Of a stretch of DNA of 64,000 bases, positions 1-9,405 are shown in pieces. The notes beneath the pieces were generated by a model. That model saw only the letters and a program-made list of their open reading frames with translations, did no database searches and was not told the DNA's origin. How positions within the stretch are numbered: the stretch's first letter is position 1; every line of letters starts with the position of its first letter. Both the position numbers and the translations under genes were made by a program. The stretch spans positions 19,575-83,574 of the forward strand of contig JAEWFA010000017.1 in NCBI GenBank assembly GCA_023389055.1, given 5' to 3'. Source of the DNA: Pseudomonadota bacterium (GTDB taxonomy: Bacteria > Pseudomonadota > Gammaproteobacteria > Burkholderiales > Burkholderiaceae_E).

Positions 1-746
1 TGAAGGACATTCCCGATGCCTCGCTGCCCGGAAATCCCCGCTTCGTCTTCTACGCGACGAGCCTGCAGACCGGGCGCAGCTTCCGCTTCCGGCAGGACTT
101 CATCGCCGACTACCTGCTCGGCATGAACCATGCCGCGCAGGTGCCGCTGGCGGTCGCCGTGGCGGCGTCCAGTGCGTTCCCGCCGGTCTTCTCGCCGATC
201 GTCCTCGACACCGAACCCGAGGCGTGGCGCCAGGGCAGCGACGCCCCCGAACTCGAGCCGCTGCGCCGTCGCGTCGTCCTCACCGACGGCGGCGTCTACG
301 ACAACATGGGACTCGAATCGCTCGTCGATCGGGTCGACATCGTGCTGGCGAGCGACGCCGGCGCACCCTTCGGCGTCGAAGAGGAGCCCTGGGAAGACAA
401 CGTGCTGCAACTGGGCCGCGTGCGCGACATCCTGATCGACCAGACGCGCGCGCTGCGCAAACGCTGGCTGATATCGGAGTTCGAGGCCGGCCGAAAACGC
501 GGTGCCTATTGGGGAATCGCCACGCGCATCGGCGACTACAAGGCGAGCGATCCACTGGCTGCCGACAGCACGATCACCGGCGAGCTCGACGACGTGCCCA
601 CCCGGCTCGCCGCTTTCGACGACCGGCTGCAGGGACGGTTGATGAACTGGGGTTACGCGCTGTGCGATGCGGCCCTTCGCACGCGCGCGAAGCTGGCACT
701 GGCCCCCGCACCGGGACTTCCCGCGCCCACGTACCCGCTCGCCTGA
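1..746 (+). CDS. Patatin-like phospholipase, C-terminal part (5' end outside window)
   Basis: The frame is open from the first bases of the window to the stop at 744-746, so the gene starts upstream. What remains is the end of a patatin-like lipid acyl hydrolase. The stretch AASSAFPPVFSPIVL matches the conserved Ser/Pro-rich strand of the family, and LTDGGVYDNMGLE carries the DGG motif whose Asp completes the Ser/Asp dyad. The nucleophile GxSxG lies outside the window. The family cleaves acyl chains from phospholipids at membranes. The CHAT-protease gene begins 10 bases after the stop, followed by an MBL-fold hydrolase, so the three probably form one transcript. Patatins also act as membrane-damaging effectors in bacterial conflict systems, which fits these neighbours, but a housekeeping lipase cannot be excluded. 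Confidence 0.85.
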   Translation, partial: KDIPDASLPGNPRFVFYATSLQTGRSFRFRQDFIADYLLGMNHAAQVPLAVAVAASSAFPPVFSPIVLDTEPEAWRQGSDAPELEPLRRRVVLTDGGVYDNMGLESLVDRVDIVLASDAGAPFGVEEEPWEDNVLQLGRVRDILIDQTRALRKRWLISEFEAGRKRGAYWGIATRIGDYKASDPLAADSTITGELDDVPTRLAAFDDRLQGRLMNWGYALCDAALRTRAKLALAPAPGLPAPTYPLA

Positions 747-756
747 TCCGGCCGCG

Positions 757-3700
757 ATGGACCGGCTACACCTGAGCGAATGGAGCCTCGGCGTCGACGA
801 CGAGCGCTTCGTCGCCGCGCTGGCGGCACTGGGCGTGCTCGAGACACTCGCTCGTGACGTCGCAGCCGATGCCTCGTCAGCCGAGGTGCGGCAACGCGTC
901 GCCGAAGTGAGTTCGGCTTCGGCGGGAGCGACCGCGTCCGCACTCGCCGAGTTGCTGCGGGCGATTGCCGCCCGAACGTCCACGCACGCCACGCTCGCCT
1001 GGCAGGCACCGGAAGACTCTCCCGCCCGCGCGAGACCGCCCGCAGGGCTGCAACGATGGCCGTCCGCCGCGTCCCTCGCCGAAGCGTGGAAGACATTCGC
1101 AGCGACCGTTTCGCCAATCCGGGTGGCGGCATCGGACAGGTCCGCGCGCGAAGGTCTCTCGCTCGATTTCGTCGAACTGCTCTCGCGTGGCGAAGCGCAG
1201 CTCGCCGGCGTGCACGCGGTGGCCTCGTGGGAGCCCGAGCGACCGACCGAATGGCGCTTCCCCTTCACGATCGCAACACTGCCGGGCGACCGGCTCGGCG
1301 ACGCGCTCGTTGCAACGCGCGGCGACGACGCGTCGGCATCGTCGGAGGCGAGGGTCGTCGTCGCATCGCGACGCACGCCGCACGTCGAAGTGCTCGTTCT
1401 GGGCCAGCCGCTGCCGCGCGCGCTCGCGCGGGTTCTCGAAGCCACGCCGGTGCCGCGCTGCGCGCTCGCCATCGTTCGCGGCCCGGGTTCCGACTCGCCG
1501 TCGCGCTGCGCCCCGCTTCTGCGCGCGCTGGCCGCGCATCTTCAGGCCGACGGCGTCGTCGTCGCGCCCACGCTTGCGCTCGACGCGTTCGCCGACGCCC
1601 TGCGGCGTTTTGCCGGCCGGATGGCGAACGGCTACCCGCTCGACGTCGCGCTGATGCAGTCGATGGGACCGGGCCACGTCGCCTGGCTCGGCACGGAGTT
1701 GCTCGCGCTCAGCGAGCGCGTACCTGCGCGACAGGCGGCGGCGAAGCCGCGGGCTGCGGCGTCGAGGGCCGAGCCACCCCACGCCGCTCCCCCGCCCCCA
1801 CGCACCGCCGGCGCCTCGCGGCCTGTAGGCTCCCGGCCGCCCTGGAGCCTGCCGACGACCCGCGCTCCCGCGCCGGGGCAGCGAAACTCGAACCTCCCCG
1901 ACTCGCGACCCCGATGGCGCCCCTCGGCCCCGTCCGGTCCGCAACGCCCGATCCCGGCGCCGGTGCCCGCTCCGTCGCCCGCGCCCGGACGGCTGGGCAC
2001 GCCTTCGTGGTGGCGTTGGCCGCCCGGACGTCCCGCGTTCCCCGCTCCGACCCCGCCCCCTGCTTCGGCGCCCGCGGACGACGCACGCAGGCCGCGCCCG
2101 GACGTCGACGGTCATCCCGCGCGCTACCTGCAGCAGCGAAGTCTTCGCAAGCGGGGCGACGAACTCGAACGGATCCGCGATGGCTACGTTCTCGCCGAGC
2201 CGGTGATGCTCTGCGTTCGCGTCGCGGCGCCCGACGACGCGGGCTGGGACAGCGCGCCCACCCCCTTTCCCGAGCACGAGTTGCCGAAGGACCGCGACAC
2301 GCACGTGTTGCAGGTGGTCGTGCACGAGCCCGGGCAGTTCGACGGGCCGGTGCTGCGCGAGATCGTGCTGCCGCGCGTCGGCCCGAGCAGCGAAGCGCAA
2401 TTCGTCTTCACGCCGCGCAAGGAGGGCGTCTTCGACGCACGCATCAGCGTGCTGCACCGCGGCCGCGTGCTGCAGACTGCGCGCTTGCGCACGCGTGTGC
2501 GCCAGCATGCCGACGAGCGCGGCGACGGCATCGCACTGCTCGACGAAGCGCAGGTGCGTCCCGACTTGAGCGGGCTCGGGGCGAGGCGTCGCTTCGATCT
2601 CGCGATGGTGCTCAACCACGGCGACGCAGACGACGTGCCGCGATTGACGGCCATTGCCGAAAGACGGGCATGGGCGACGAACCTGCAAGGGCTTGCCGAG
2701 CCGCTGCTGCAGTTGAATGCCGCGCTCTCCGACGCCGCGCACAGCGTCGCCGATCATGCCGACGGCCTCGACCAGGGCGAGAATCCGCAACTTCTCGTGC
2801 GCCTGGCGCGCATCGGCGCCGATCTCTACTCGGCACTGTGCATGGACCAGTTCATCGAGCTCTCGCACGGCGGCTTCGATCCGCGCGACGACGCGCTCAC
2901 GCACATCCAGGTCATCAGCGCGCGTGCCGATGCCGTCGTTCCGGTCGAGTTCTTCTACGACTATCCGCCACCGGCGCCCGACGCCACGAAACTGTGTCCC
3001 GGGTGGCGCGACGCGCTGAAGACCGGCAACTGCCCTGCAGATTGCGCGGGTCGCGCCGACGCCTCGGGGCACGTCTGTCCGATGGGTTTCTGGGGGCTGC
3101 GAAAGGTCATCGAGCGGCATGTCTACAGTCCGGCACTGGGAAGACCGGACGGCGCCGAGGTCGTGATCCAGTCGGAGCCCGCCGAGGGACGCGACCGGCT
3201 CGAGCTTGGACATTGCGCAGTACTCGGCTTCAGTACGCAGGTGGCGAAGGATGCGCGCACGCCGCTGCTCGCGCTGCTGTCGCCGCGCTTCGAAGATGCG
3301 ACGCTCGAAGTGGCGACATGGACCGAATGGAAGGAGACGATCGGGCAACGAAAACCGGCGCTGCTCGTTGCGTTCCCGCACAACGAAGGCCGCCGGCAGG
3401 ACCTCGAGCTCGAGATCGGCGGCGACTTCCTGCCTACGCTGCGGCTGCCGCGTGAATACGTACGCCCCGAAGGCGCGCCGCCCCCGCTGGTGTTCCTGCT
3501 CGGTTGCGACGTGGCCGGCACCGCCGAAGCCTTCTCGAATCACATCCGGTACTTCCGCCAGGCGGGCGCCGCCGCGGTGATCTCGACGACGGCCACCGTG
3601 TTCGGCGAGCACGCGGTCACCGTCGGCTCGAAGATCCTCGCGCGACTGCTGCGCGCAGGCGGCGCCGAAGCCGATCAGCTCGGCGAGCTGATCCTCGACG

Positions 3701-3780
3701 CGCGCCGCGAAGCGATGCTCGAAAGCCTGCCGATGGCGCTGTGCATCGTCGCCTTCGGCGACGCCGACTGGAGGCTCTGA
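757..3780 (+). CDS. Large protein with C-terminal CHAT-type (caspase-like) peptidase domain
   Basis: The chosen ATG at 757 gives 1007 residues; earlier in-frame starts would run into the patatin gene. Residues 1-325 are mostly helical and unrecognised. About 326-448 is a Pro/Ala/Arg-rich linker. About 450-600 looks beta-rich. A Cys cluster (CPGW, CPADC, HVCPMGFWGL) lies near 747-782, and the last 220 residues resemble a CHAT domain. There, AFPHNEG supplies His875 and VFLLGCDVAG supplies Cys917; the 42-residue spacing and hydrophobic strand before each match the His/Cys dyad of caspase/CHAT peptidases. The tail AAAVISTTATVFGEHA and FGDADWRL is also CHAT-like. The MBL gene starts 5 bases after the stop. 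The enzyme is probably a regulated cysteine protease; its substrate is unknown. The CHAT call rests on motifs seen by eye. Confidence 0.7.
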   Translation: MDRLHLSEWSLGVDDERFVAALAALGVLETLARDVAADASSAEVRQRVAEVSSASAGATASALAELLRAIAARTSTHATLAWQAPEDSPARARPPAGLQRWPSAASLAEAWKTFAATVSPIRVAASDRSAREGLSLDFVELLSRGEAQLAGVHAVASWEPERPTEWRFPFTIATLPGDRLGDALVATRGDDASASSEARVVVASRRTPHVEVLVLGQPLPRALARVLEATPVPRCALAIVRGPGSDSPSRCAPLLRALAAHLQADGVVVAPTLALDAFADALRRFAGRMANGYPLDVALMQSMGPGHVAWLGTELLALSERVPARQAAAKPRAAASRAEPPHAAPPPPRTAGASRPVGSRPPWSLPTTRAPAPGQRNSNLPDSRPRWRPSAPSGPQRPIPAPVPAPSPAPGRLGTPSWWRWPPGRPAFPAPTPPPASAPADDARRPRPDVDGHPARYLQQRSLRKRGDELERIRDGYVLAEPVMLCVRVAAPDDAGWDSAPTPFPEHELPKDRDTHVLQVVVHEPGQFDGPVLREIVLPRVGPSSEAQFVFTPRKEGVFDARISVLHRGRVLQTARLRTRVRQHADERGDGIALLDEAQVRPDLSGLGARRRFDLAMVLNHGDADDVPRLTAIAERRAWATNLQGLAEPLLQLNAALSDAAHSVADHADGLDQGENPQLLVRLARIGADLYSALCMDQFIELSHGGFDPRDDALTHIQVISARADAVVPVEFFYDYPPPAPDATKLCPGWRDALKTGNCPADCAGRADASGHVCPMGFWGLRKVIERHVYSPALGRPDGAEVVIQSEPAEGRDRLELGHCAVLGFSTQVAKDARTPLLALLSPRFEDATLEVATWTEWKETIGQRKPALLVAFPHNEGRRQDLELEIGGDFLPTLRLPREYVRPEGAPPPLVFLLGCDVAGTAEAFSNHIRYFRQAGAAAVISTTATVFGEHAVTVGSKILARLLRAGGAEADQLGELILDARREAMLESLPMALCIVAFGDADWRL

Positions 3781-3785
3781 CGCGC

Positions 3786-4907
3786 ATGCCCCGGACATCG
3801 AAGACCGATGCGTTCTTCCGCATTCACATGCTGCCCGCGCTGCACGGCGACAGCCTGTGGATCGAATACGGCGCAGGCACGCGCGTGCGCCGCGTGCTGA
3901 TCGACGGAGGGCCGATCGGCGCGTGGAGCGCCCTCGAGTCGCAGGTCCAGTCGTTGCCTGCGGGCGACAGGCGCATCGAGCTCGTCGTGCTGACGCACGT
4001 CGACACCGATCACGCCGACGGACTCGTTCGCCTGTTCGCCGAGCCGCTGCCGTGGCCCTTCGCGGTGCGCGACGTCTGGTTCAACGGCTGGCGGCACATG
4101 GAGCAGGCGCATGGTCTGCTGGGTGGCCGGCAAGGCGAGTTCTTCAGCGCGCTGCTCGCGCAGCGGCTCGACGCGGGCCAATGGAACGGCGCGTTCGACG
4201 GCGGCGCGGTCCTGGTTCGCGACGACAGTCCGCTGCCGCGCATCGAACTCGCCGGCGGGCTCGCGTTGACGCTGCTCTCGCCGACGCCGGCCAAGCTGGA
4301 CCGCATGCGCGACGCGTGGCGCAAGGACGTGCGCGACTTCGATCCGGGCGACCTCGCCGCGGCGTGGGAAGTGCTGGCGCGCCAGAAGAAATACCTGCCC
4401 GGCGCGGGCCTGCTCGGCAGCACGCCCGAACTCGACGAGCTGCTCGAGAAGCAGTCGCGGCCCGACAACGCCGCGGCCAACGGGTCGAGCATCGCGTTCC
4501 TCGCCGAGCATGCGGGCAGCGCCAAGAGCGCGCTGTTTCTCGCCGACGCGCATCCCGACATCGTCTGCGCGTCCATCCGCCGGCTGCTCGACGAACGCGG
4601 CAAGGACGTGCTGCACGTCGACGCGGTGAAGGTCGCGCACCACGGCAGCAAGGCGAACACCACCGACGAGCTGATGTCGCTCGTGCACTCGCCACGCTTC
4701 CTGATCAGCACGAACGGCGGGATCTTCGGCCATCCGGACGCAGAGGCGCTGCAGCGCATCGTTGCGCGCTCGGCCGTCCAGCCGCCGACGCTCCTCTTCA
4801 ACTACCGGTGCGCGACGAACGAGCAGTGGCGCTCGATCGCGCAGCAGCGTTCGCTAGGCTACGAAGCGGTGTCGCCCGACGACGAGGGCATCGCCGTCAC
4901 GCTCTGA
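3786..4907 (+). CDS. ComEC/Rec2-like metallo-beta-lactamase-fold hydrolase
   Basis: The product is 373 residues. It has the MBL-fold metal site in the variant found in ComEC-type proteins: THVDTDHADG (His71, Asp73, Asp75, His76), VAHHGSK (His285, His286) and a late FGHPD. ILIDGG-like and ISTNGG strands are also typical. No membrane segment is visible, so it is a soluble stand-alone domain, probably binding two metal ions and hydrolysing a phosphodiester or similar bond. The ATG at 3786 was chosen because it lies 5 bases after the CHAT stop; longer versions would overlap that gene by about 280 bases. Linkage to CHAT and patatin genes suggests it is the nuclease-type partner of the same system, but its substrate cannot be read from sequence. 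Confidence 0.8.
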   Translation: MPRTSKTDAFFRIHMLPALHGDSLWIEYGAGTRVRRVLIDGGPIGAWSALESQVQSLPAGDRRIELVVLTHVDTDHADGLVRLFAEPLPWPFAVRDVWFNGWRHMEQAHGLLGGRQGEFFSALLAQRLDAGQWNGAFDGGAVLVRDDSPLPRIELAGGLALTLLSPTPAKLDRMRDAWRKDVRDFDPGDLAAAWEVLARQKKYLPGAGLLGSTPELDELLEKQSRPDNAAANGSSIAFLAEHAGSAKSALFLADAHPDIVCASIRRLLDERGKDVLHVDAVKVAHHGSKANTTDELMSLVHSPRFLISTNGGIFGHPDAEALQRIVARSAVQPPTLLFNYRCATNEQWRSIAQQRSLGYEAVSPDDEGIAVTL

Positions 4908-4931
4908 CGCTGCGAGCGCAACTCGCCCGCC

Positions 4932-5762
4932 TCATCGCGAGCGCGGACGCACCGCCAGGCTCTGCACGGCTCGTCCGAGCAGCCCGCGCTCGTCGTAGAG
5001 CGCCGACTCGGCCAGCCCGCCGCCCTCGGCACCGAGCGCGGTTCTTGCGTCGAGGCAGATCCACTCGCCCGCCGGCCGGCGCAGCAGGTGGATCGTCAGG
5101 TCGAAGTTCACGAACGTGTAGTGCTCGTAGTCGAGCACGGCGCTGATGCCGTTGCCGGAATCGGCAGCGACGGCCACGCGCTGGTACGGGCTCGGCACTT
5201 CACCGTCGACGAGCGGATGACGCATCCGGAACCACACGGCGCAGGGCCCTTTCCACATCGTTCCCTGCGCGATCCGCGTCTCCATCAGATCCGCGTAACC
5301 CACCCACCGACCCGCGAACGGAAAGCTCGTCGACGCAGACTGCTGCGGCGACAACGGCGCCAGCGGCAACGGGTGCCCGGGCAGCGGCGTCGGCAACTCG
5401 ACCGGCGCCTCGCGCTGCGCCAGCGCCGTGAAGCGTGCAACGTCCTTGTCGCCCGACATCAAGTGCGCCGAGAAATGCGCCGCATTGCGGCCGGCGTAAT
5501 CGGTCATCACCTCGACGATCAGATCGGCGATCGGCACCGGCCGCAGCAGGTTCGCGGTGATTCGCGCAATGTGGCCGAGCCCGTGTTCGCGCGCGGCCTG
5601 CTCGATCGCACGGCACACCAGCGCGATCGGCGGACCGGCGTGCTGATGGCCCGGATCCCACGGGCCGCGCGTGAGGGCGCTCGCGCGGAAGCCGCGTGCA
5701 TCGAGTGCGGTGTACGCAGCGGCCGCTTCGTGGGCGCGTGAATCGTCTCGGGGGTCGGTCAC
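4932..5762 (-). CDS. Acyl-CoA thioesterase-like (double hot-dog) protein
   Basis: The 276-residue product looks like the TesB/4HBT_3 type of thioesterase with two tandem hot-dog folds: an N-terminal half with WDPGHQHAGPPIALVCRAIE and a C-terminal half with MRHPLVDGE, VNFDLTIHLLR and a final GLAESALYDERGLLGR. That last element is the usual end of acyl-CoA thioesterase II relatives, where the Asp and a preceding Gln/Thr form the active site. The start is GTG. It faces the MBL gene tail to tail with 24 bases between them and is divergent from the NTF2-like gene, so it is not part of the upstream operon. It probably hydrolyses fatty acyl-CoA in the cytoplasm; chain specificity is unknown. Confidence 0.8.
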   Translation of the reverse strand: MTDPRDDSRAHEAAAAYTALDARGFRASALTRGPWDPGHQHAGPPIALVCRAIEQAAREHGLGHIARITANLLRPVPIADLIVEVMTDYAGRNAAHFSAHLMSGDKDVARFTALAQREAPVELPTPLPGHPLPLAPLSPQQSASTSFPFAGRWVGYADLMETRIAQGTMWKGPCAVWFRMRHPLVDGEVPSPYQRVAVAADSGNGISAVLDYEHYTFVNFDLTIHLLRRPAGEWICLDARTALGAEGGGLAESALYDERGLLGRAVQSLAVRPRSR

Positions 5763-5859
5763 GGGAGCGCGGTGCAGCCGGCAACGTCGGGAGCGAGAAT
5801 GCTAACGCGTCCCGCCTCCGCGCGCGGCGCTTCGACCCGCAAACGTGCAGGAGGGCACG

Positions 5860-6285
5860 ATGGACATCGAGCGGTTCATGCAGGGATACAAGGCCGCGTG
5901 GGAGCAGCGCGACGAGTCGAAGTTCTGCGCGCTCTTCGCGCCCGACGGCGAATACCGCAACACGCCCTTCGCCGTGCAGCGCGGCCACGCGCAACTCGCC
6001 GAGTACTGGCGCCGCGTGAAACTGCAGGAAGACGTGCACGTCGACTACGAGGTGCTCGCGAGCACCGCGCGCGGCGGCATCGCCCACTGGCACGTCACCT
6101 ACCGCGTCGCGTCCGAGGAGCTGTTCCGCATCTGGGCGCAATCCACCGGCACGAACCTGGTCTCCCGCAAACCGGGCGACCCGCTGCCGCGCATGGTGCT
6201 CGACGGCGTGCTCAAGGCCGAATTCGACGAAGGCGGGCGTTGCGGGAGATGCGAGCTCTGGTGGCACAGCCTTGCGCAGCCCTGA
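5860..6285 (+). CDS. SnoaL/NTF2-like domain protein
   Basis: The product is 141 residues, the usual size of a single NTF2-like cone. The start at 5860 is fixed by a strong AGGAGGG site at 5849-5855. The opening (IERFMQGYKAAWEQRDESKFCALFAPDGEYRNTPF) has the helix-helix-strand pattern of SnoaL-like polyketide-cyclase relatives, in which a pocket inside the curved sheet binds a small ligand. Catalytic residues differ widely in this family, so no reaction can be named. Two closely spaced Cys residues near the end (GGRCGRCELWW) are unusual for the family. It is read divergently from the thioesterase and followed by the FMN-type gene. Confidence 0.7.
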   Translation: MDIERFMQGYKAAWEQRDESKFCALFAPDGEYRNTPFAVQRGHAQLAEYWRRVKLQEDVHVDYEVLASTARGGIAHWHVTYRVASEELFRIWAQSTGTNLVSRKPGDPLPRMVLDGVLKAEFDEGGRCGRCELWWHSLAQP

Positions 6286-6412
6286 ACGACGCGCGGCACC
6301 GACCGGCCCCGCTTGGCAACTGCGCGGCGCAAGCCGAGTTGAGTCACATCATTTCGCCACGGCGCAAGCAGCGCGATCCTCGACCTTCCCTCCCCCACAT
6401 GAAGGATTCGCC

Positions 6413-6796
6413 ATGACCACGTTCGATGCCACCGCGCGCGAACTGCTCGAGAAAGCCGAGTTCGTCGCAATCGTCACGCAAGGCACTGACGGCCCGCACC
6501 TCGTCGGCAACTGGGGCGACTACGCGCGCCGCATCGGAATCGACGACGAACGCATCATCCTTCCGGCCGGGCACTACGAGCGCACCGAGGAGAACCTCAA
6601 GCGCGACAGCCGCATCCAGCTGATGGCGGCTTCGCGCGCCGTTCGCGGCTCGCGAGGACCCGGCCAGGGCGGTGTCGTCCACGGAAGGGGCAGCGTGCAG
6701 ACCGAAGGCGAGCTCGCCGAGCGCGCGAAGGCGGTCTTCCCGTGGGCGCGCGGCGCGTTGGTGATCGACGTCGAGCGCTGCGAGATGCAGCTGTAG
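6413..6796 (+). CDS. Pyridoxamine 5'-phosphate oxidase-fold (FMN-binding) protein
   Basis: The ATG at 6413 follows a GAAGGA site at 6401-6406 and gives 127 residues. The sequence has the split-barrel layout of small PNPOx-like proteins: an N-terminal helix, ELLEKAEFVAIVTQGTDGPHLVGNWG, then a strand-rich half with RIQLMAASR and GRGSVQTEGELAERAKAVFPWARGALVIDVER. The strand LVGNW and the ILPAGHYERTEENLKRD segment are typical of the general-stress subgroup that binds FMN or F420 as a homodimer. It is unlikely to be true PdxH, which is about 215 residues. The substrate is unknown. It lies 127 bases after the NTF2-like gene and may share a transcript with it. Confidence 0.75.
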   Translation: MTTFDATARELLEKAEFVAIVTQGTDGPHLVGNWGDYARRIGIDDERIILPAGHYERTEENLKRDSRIQLMAASRAVRGSRGPGQGGVVHGRGSVQTEGELAERAKAVFPWARGALVIDVERCEMQL

Positions 6797-6921
6797 CGTT
6801 TTCTCGCAGCGCCGACGCAAGCCGCTCCCTCCGGGGTATTGACCGGTTCGGTCGCCCGGGCGCACGCTCGCGATATCTCTCGCGCGGCGTCGCCCGCGGT
6901 GGCAGGTCCGGGAGGTGCATC

Positions 6922-9405
6922 GTGGACGTCCGGTCGAGTTCGTTCCATTTCCCCTCGACCGAGGGCACGGGCCCGCAGTCGGCGAGCGCGCAGCTGAGCT
7001 TCCCGCGCGCAGTACGGCAGGTTGCCGTCGGCATCACCGGCTACACGGCCACCTTCGAGAACGAGGAAGATCACCACCTCGGGCGGCTCATCGTCGAGTT
7101 GAACGCGAGCGTGAACGGCGGCGACGCGACGAAGGTCGACGTCTCGGGCAGCTTCGGCCTGCGCGACTGGTCCGGCGAGTGGGACGACGCCTACGGCGGA
7201 CTGATCGAATGGACGGTCTTCGCCGACCTCGTCGGCATTGGGCCGCCGGCGCCCGGCGCCCCACGAGGCGACCTCATCGTCGTCGACGCCGAGATCACGC
7301 AGGCGATCCAGCACTTCCGCAGCGGCCAGCACCTGGATGCAGCGAACGTGTTCCCCGACAACTCGATTCGGCTCGTTGCCGCCAAGCCGACGGTCGTGCG
7401 CCTGTACGTCGACTACGACGCGTCGGCCGGGCTCGCGCCGATCGCAAAGATCTCGGGCGAGCTCATCGTCACCGCGGGCGGAACGACGACGACGATCAAT
7501 GCATCGCAGCCGATCGTGCCGCGACGCGACGCGTCGATCGACCGCGGTCAGCGCGAACACACGTTGAACTTCCTGGTTCCCGAGAGCCTGTGCGCCGGCA
7601 CGATCGACGTCACCGCGCGCGTCTTCGACATCCTCGACCGCACGCAGTTCTCGGGCGACTTCGTTCGCACATTGAGCTTCGACGCGATGCCCGACCTGCC
7701 GGTGATGGCCGTGGGCATCGAATACACGGGTCCCGACGTAAGCGACGCGACGCAGCTCTCGGCGCCGTCGATGGCCGACTTCACCACACTGTTCGGCTTC
7801 ACCGAGGCCCTCTACCCGATCCCGCAGGTGGTGATCACGAGCTTCGTCACGATGACCTACGACGACGAGGTGAAGTCCGACATCAACGATGGCTGCGACA
7901 AGCTCGGCGACCTGAAAGACGCGGTCGCGGACCTGCGCGGCGATTCGGACGACATCGTCTACGGCCTGTACAACGCGGGGCTGGACACCGGCTCGGTCGG
8001 CGGCTGCGGCGGCGACGGCGTCGCGGTCGGGCGCATCGGCTCGCAGGGAACGGCGGCGCACGAGATCGGGCACGCGCTCGGGCGTCAGCACGCGCCGTGC
8101 GACAACGTGACGCGTTGCGCCGAACCGAAGAACACCGACGACGACTACCCGCATTACGCGAGCTACGACTCCGACAGCATCGGCGAGTACGGTTTCGACA
8201 TGCGGCCGGCCTTCGGCCTCGTGAAGCAGCCGTCCACCGCGCACGACATGATGGGCTATTCGGGCGACCGGTGGATCAGCCCGTACACGTACAAGGCACT
8301 GATGAGCCGCATCCCCGTCATCCAGGCAGGAGCGTCGGCCGCATTCGCCGCGTCTGCCAGCGAACTCGGCGCCCCCGCGAACCGCAAGCCCGAGCCGCGC
8401 GGGTGCTGGATCCCGATCCGGCAGCCGCAGCTCTTCCTGCGACTGGATATCCGGCGCGACCGCTCGGTGCGCCTGCATCCTTCGTTCCAGTTCGACGCTC
8501 GCCCGCGTCCGCACGGCGACCGCAAGACCGACTTCAGCGTCGAACTGCTCGACGCCGACGGCGAGCCGCTGCGCAGCAGTTGCCTCTATGCGGGCGACAT
8601 CGGCTGCGGCTGCTCGTGCGGCGCCGGCGGCTGGCCGCTGAAGATCCGGCACGCAATCGCCTCCGACGCCCGTGCACGGACGCTCGTGCTGTACGAATGC
8701 GACAAGGAGATCGAGCGCTGGCCGATCCCGGAACCGCCGAAAGTGGCGCTGCACGTGAACGGCGCCGATTCGAAGGACGACGCGCTCGAGTTGCGCTGGG
8801 ACGTGTCCGACTCGTCCGCAGACGAACACGCATTCTGGTTCCTCGTGCAATGGCGCGATCGCCGAGGCACGTGGCGCGGCGCGGCGGCGCGAACGCAGAA
8901 GCGTTCGATGAAAGTCCCGAAGCGGCTGTTCGACGGTACGCGCGTCGCAGCGCTTCGCGTGCTCGCCACTTCGGGCCTGACCACCGGCAGCGGCGTCTGG
9001 GAAGGCGAGATGCGCCCGCCCGAGCCGCCATCGCGCGGCCCGCGCACACCGAGGATCACGATCTCGCTGGCCGACGTCGAAGCACGCGCGGGTGCGCACG
9101 AAGTGCCCGGCGCGTTGCGCGCCACGGTGCAGTCGGTCGCGGGCAGCACGTCGCCGGCCGCCGACCTGCGCTGGTACGACGCGCACGGCGCGGAACTCGC
9201 ACGCGGGCGCAGCTTCGATCCGTCGCGCCTGCCCGCCGGGCAGCACCTGCTCACCGCCGTTTCGCCGAGCAATGACCGAGCGAGCGCGACCTGGCTCGTC
9301 GAGCGCACGCGCGACGGCCGCACGCTCGTGCTCGTCGGCGACCAGAAGCCTCGGTTGTCGCCGCGACGGCCATCGGAACCGCAAGAGCCACCGTCGGAGA
9401 AATGA
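6922..9405 (+). CDS. Metzincin-type zinc metallopeptidase with N-terminal lectin-like domain
   Basis: A GTG at 6922 preceded by GGGAGG at 6910-6915 gives 827 residues. Residues about 1-100 form a beta domain ending GLRDWSGEWDDAYGG...TVFADL, resembling H-type lectin-like domains. The catalytic region has HEIGHALGRQH beginning at His380, the full HExxHxxGxxH zinc site of metzincins, followed by MMGYSG (Met444), a convincing Met-turn. The remaining 380 residues look like beta-sandwich modules (for example the fibronectin-like stretch around LRWDVSDSSADEHAFWFLVQWRD). No classic signal peptide is seen with this start, which is odd for a metzincin. The stop overlaps the start of the next gene, which copies the N-terminal domain, so the two products are probably made in a fixed ratio and may interact. 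Confidence 0.8.
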   Translation: MDVRSSSFHFPSTEGTGPQSASAQLSFPRAVRQVAVGITGYTATFENEEDHHLGRLIVELNASVNGGDATKVDVSGSFGLRDWSGEWDDAYGGLIEWTVFADLVGIGPPAPGAPRGDLIVVDAEITQAIQHFRSGQHLDAANVFPDNSIRLVAAKPTVVRLYVDYDASAGLAPIAKISGELIVTAGGTTTTINASQPIVPRRDASIDRGQREHTLNFLVPESLCAGTIDVTARVFDILDRTQFSGDFVRTLSFDAMPDLPVMAVGIEYTGPDVSDATQLSAPSMADFTTLFGFTEALYPIPQVVITSFVTMTYDDEVKSDINDGCDKLGDLKDAVADLRGDSDDIVYGLYNAGLDTGSVGGCGGDGVAVGRIGSQGTAAHEIGHALGRQHAPCDNVTRCAEPKNTDDDYPHYASYDSDSIGEYGFDMRPAFGLVKQPSTAHDMMGYSGDRWISPYTYKALMSRIPVIQAGASAAFAASASELGAPANRKPEPRGCWIPIRQPQLFLRLDIRRDRSVRLHPSFQFDARPRPHGDRKTDFSVELLDADGEPLRSSCLYAGDIGCGCSCGAGGWPLKIRHAIASDARARTLVLYECDKEIERWPIPEPPKVALHVNGADSKDDALELRWDVSDSSADEHAFWFLVQWRDRRGTWRGAAARTQKRSMKVPKRLFDGTRVAALRVLATSGLTTGSGVWEGEMRPPEPPSRGPRTPRITISLADVEARAGAHEVPGALRATVQSVAGSTSPAADLRWYDAHGAELARGRSFDPSRLPAGQHLLTAVSPSNDRASATWLVERTRDGRTLVLVGDQKPRLSPRRPSEPQEPPSEK

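Noticed and set aside
877..3798. A 973-codon open frame on the minus strand opposite the CHAT gene
   Set aside because: Composition is Arg-rich with no family motif. Long antisense frames are expected in high-GC DNA, and the plus strand carries the conserved motifs.
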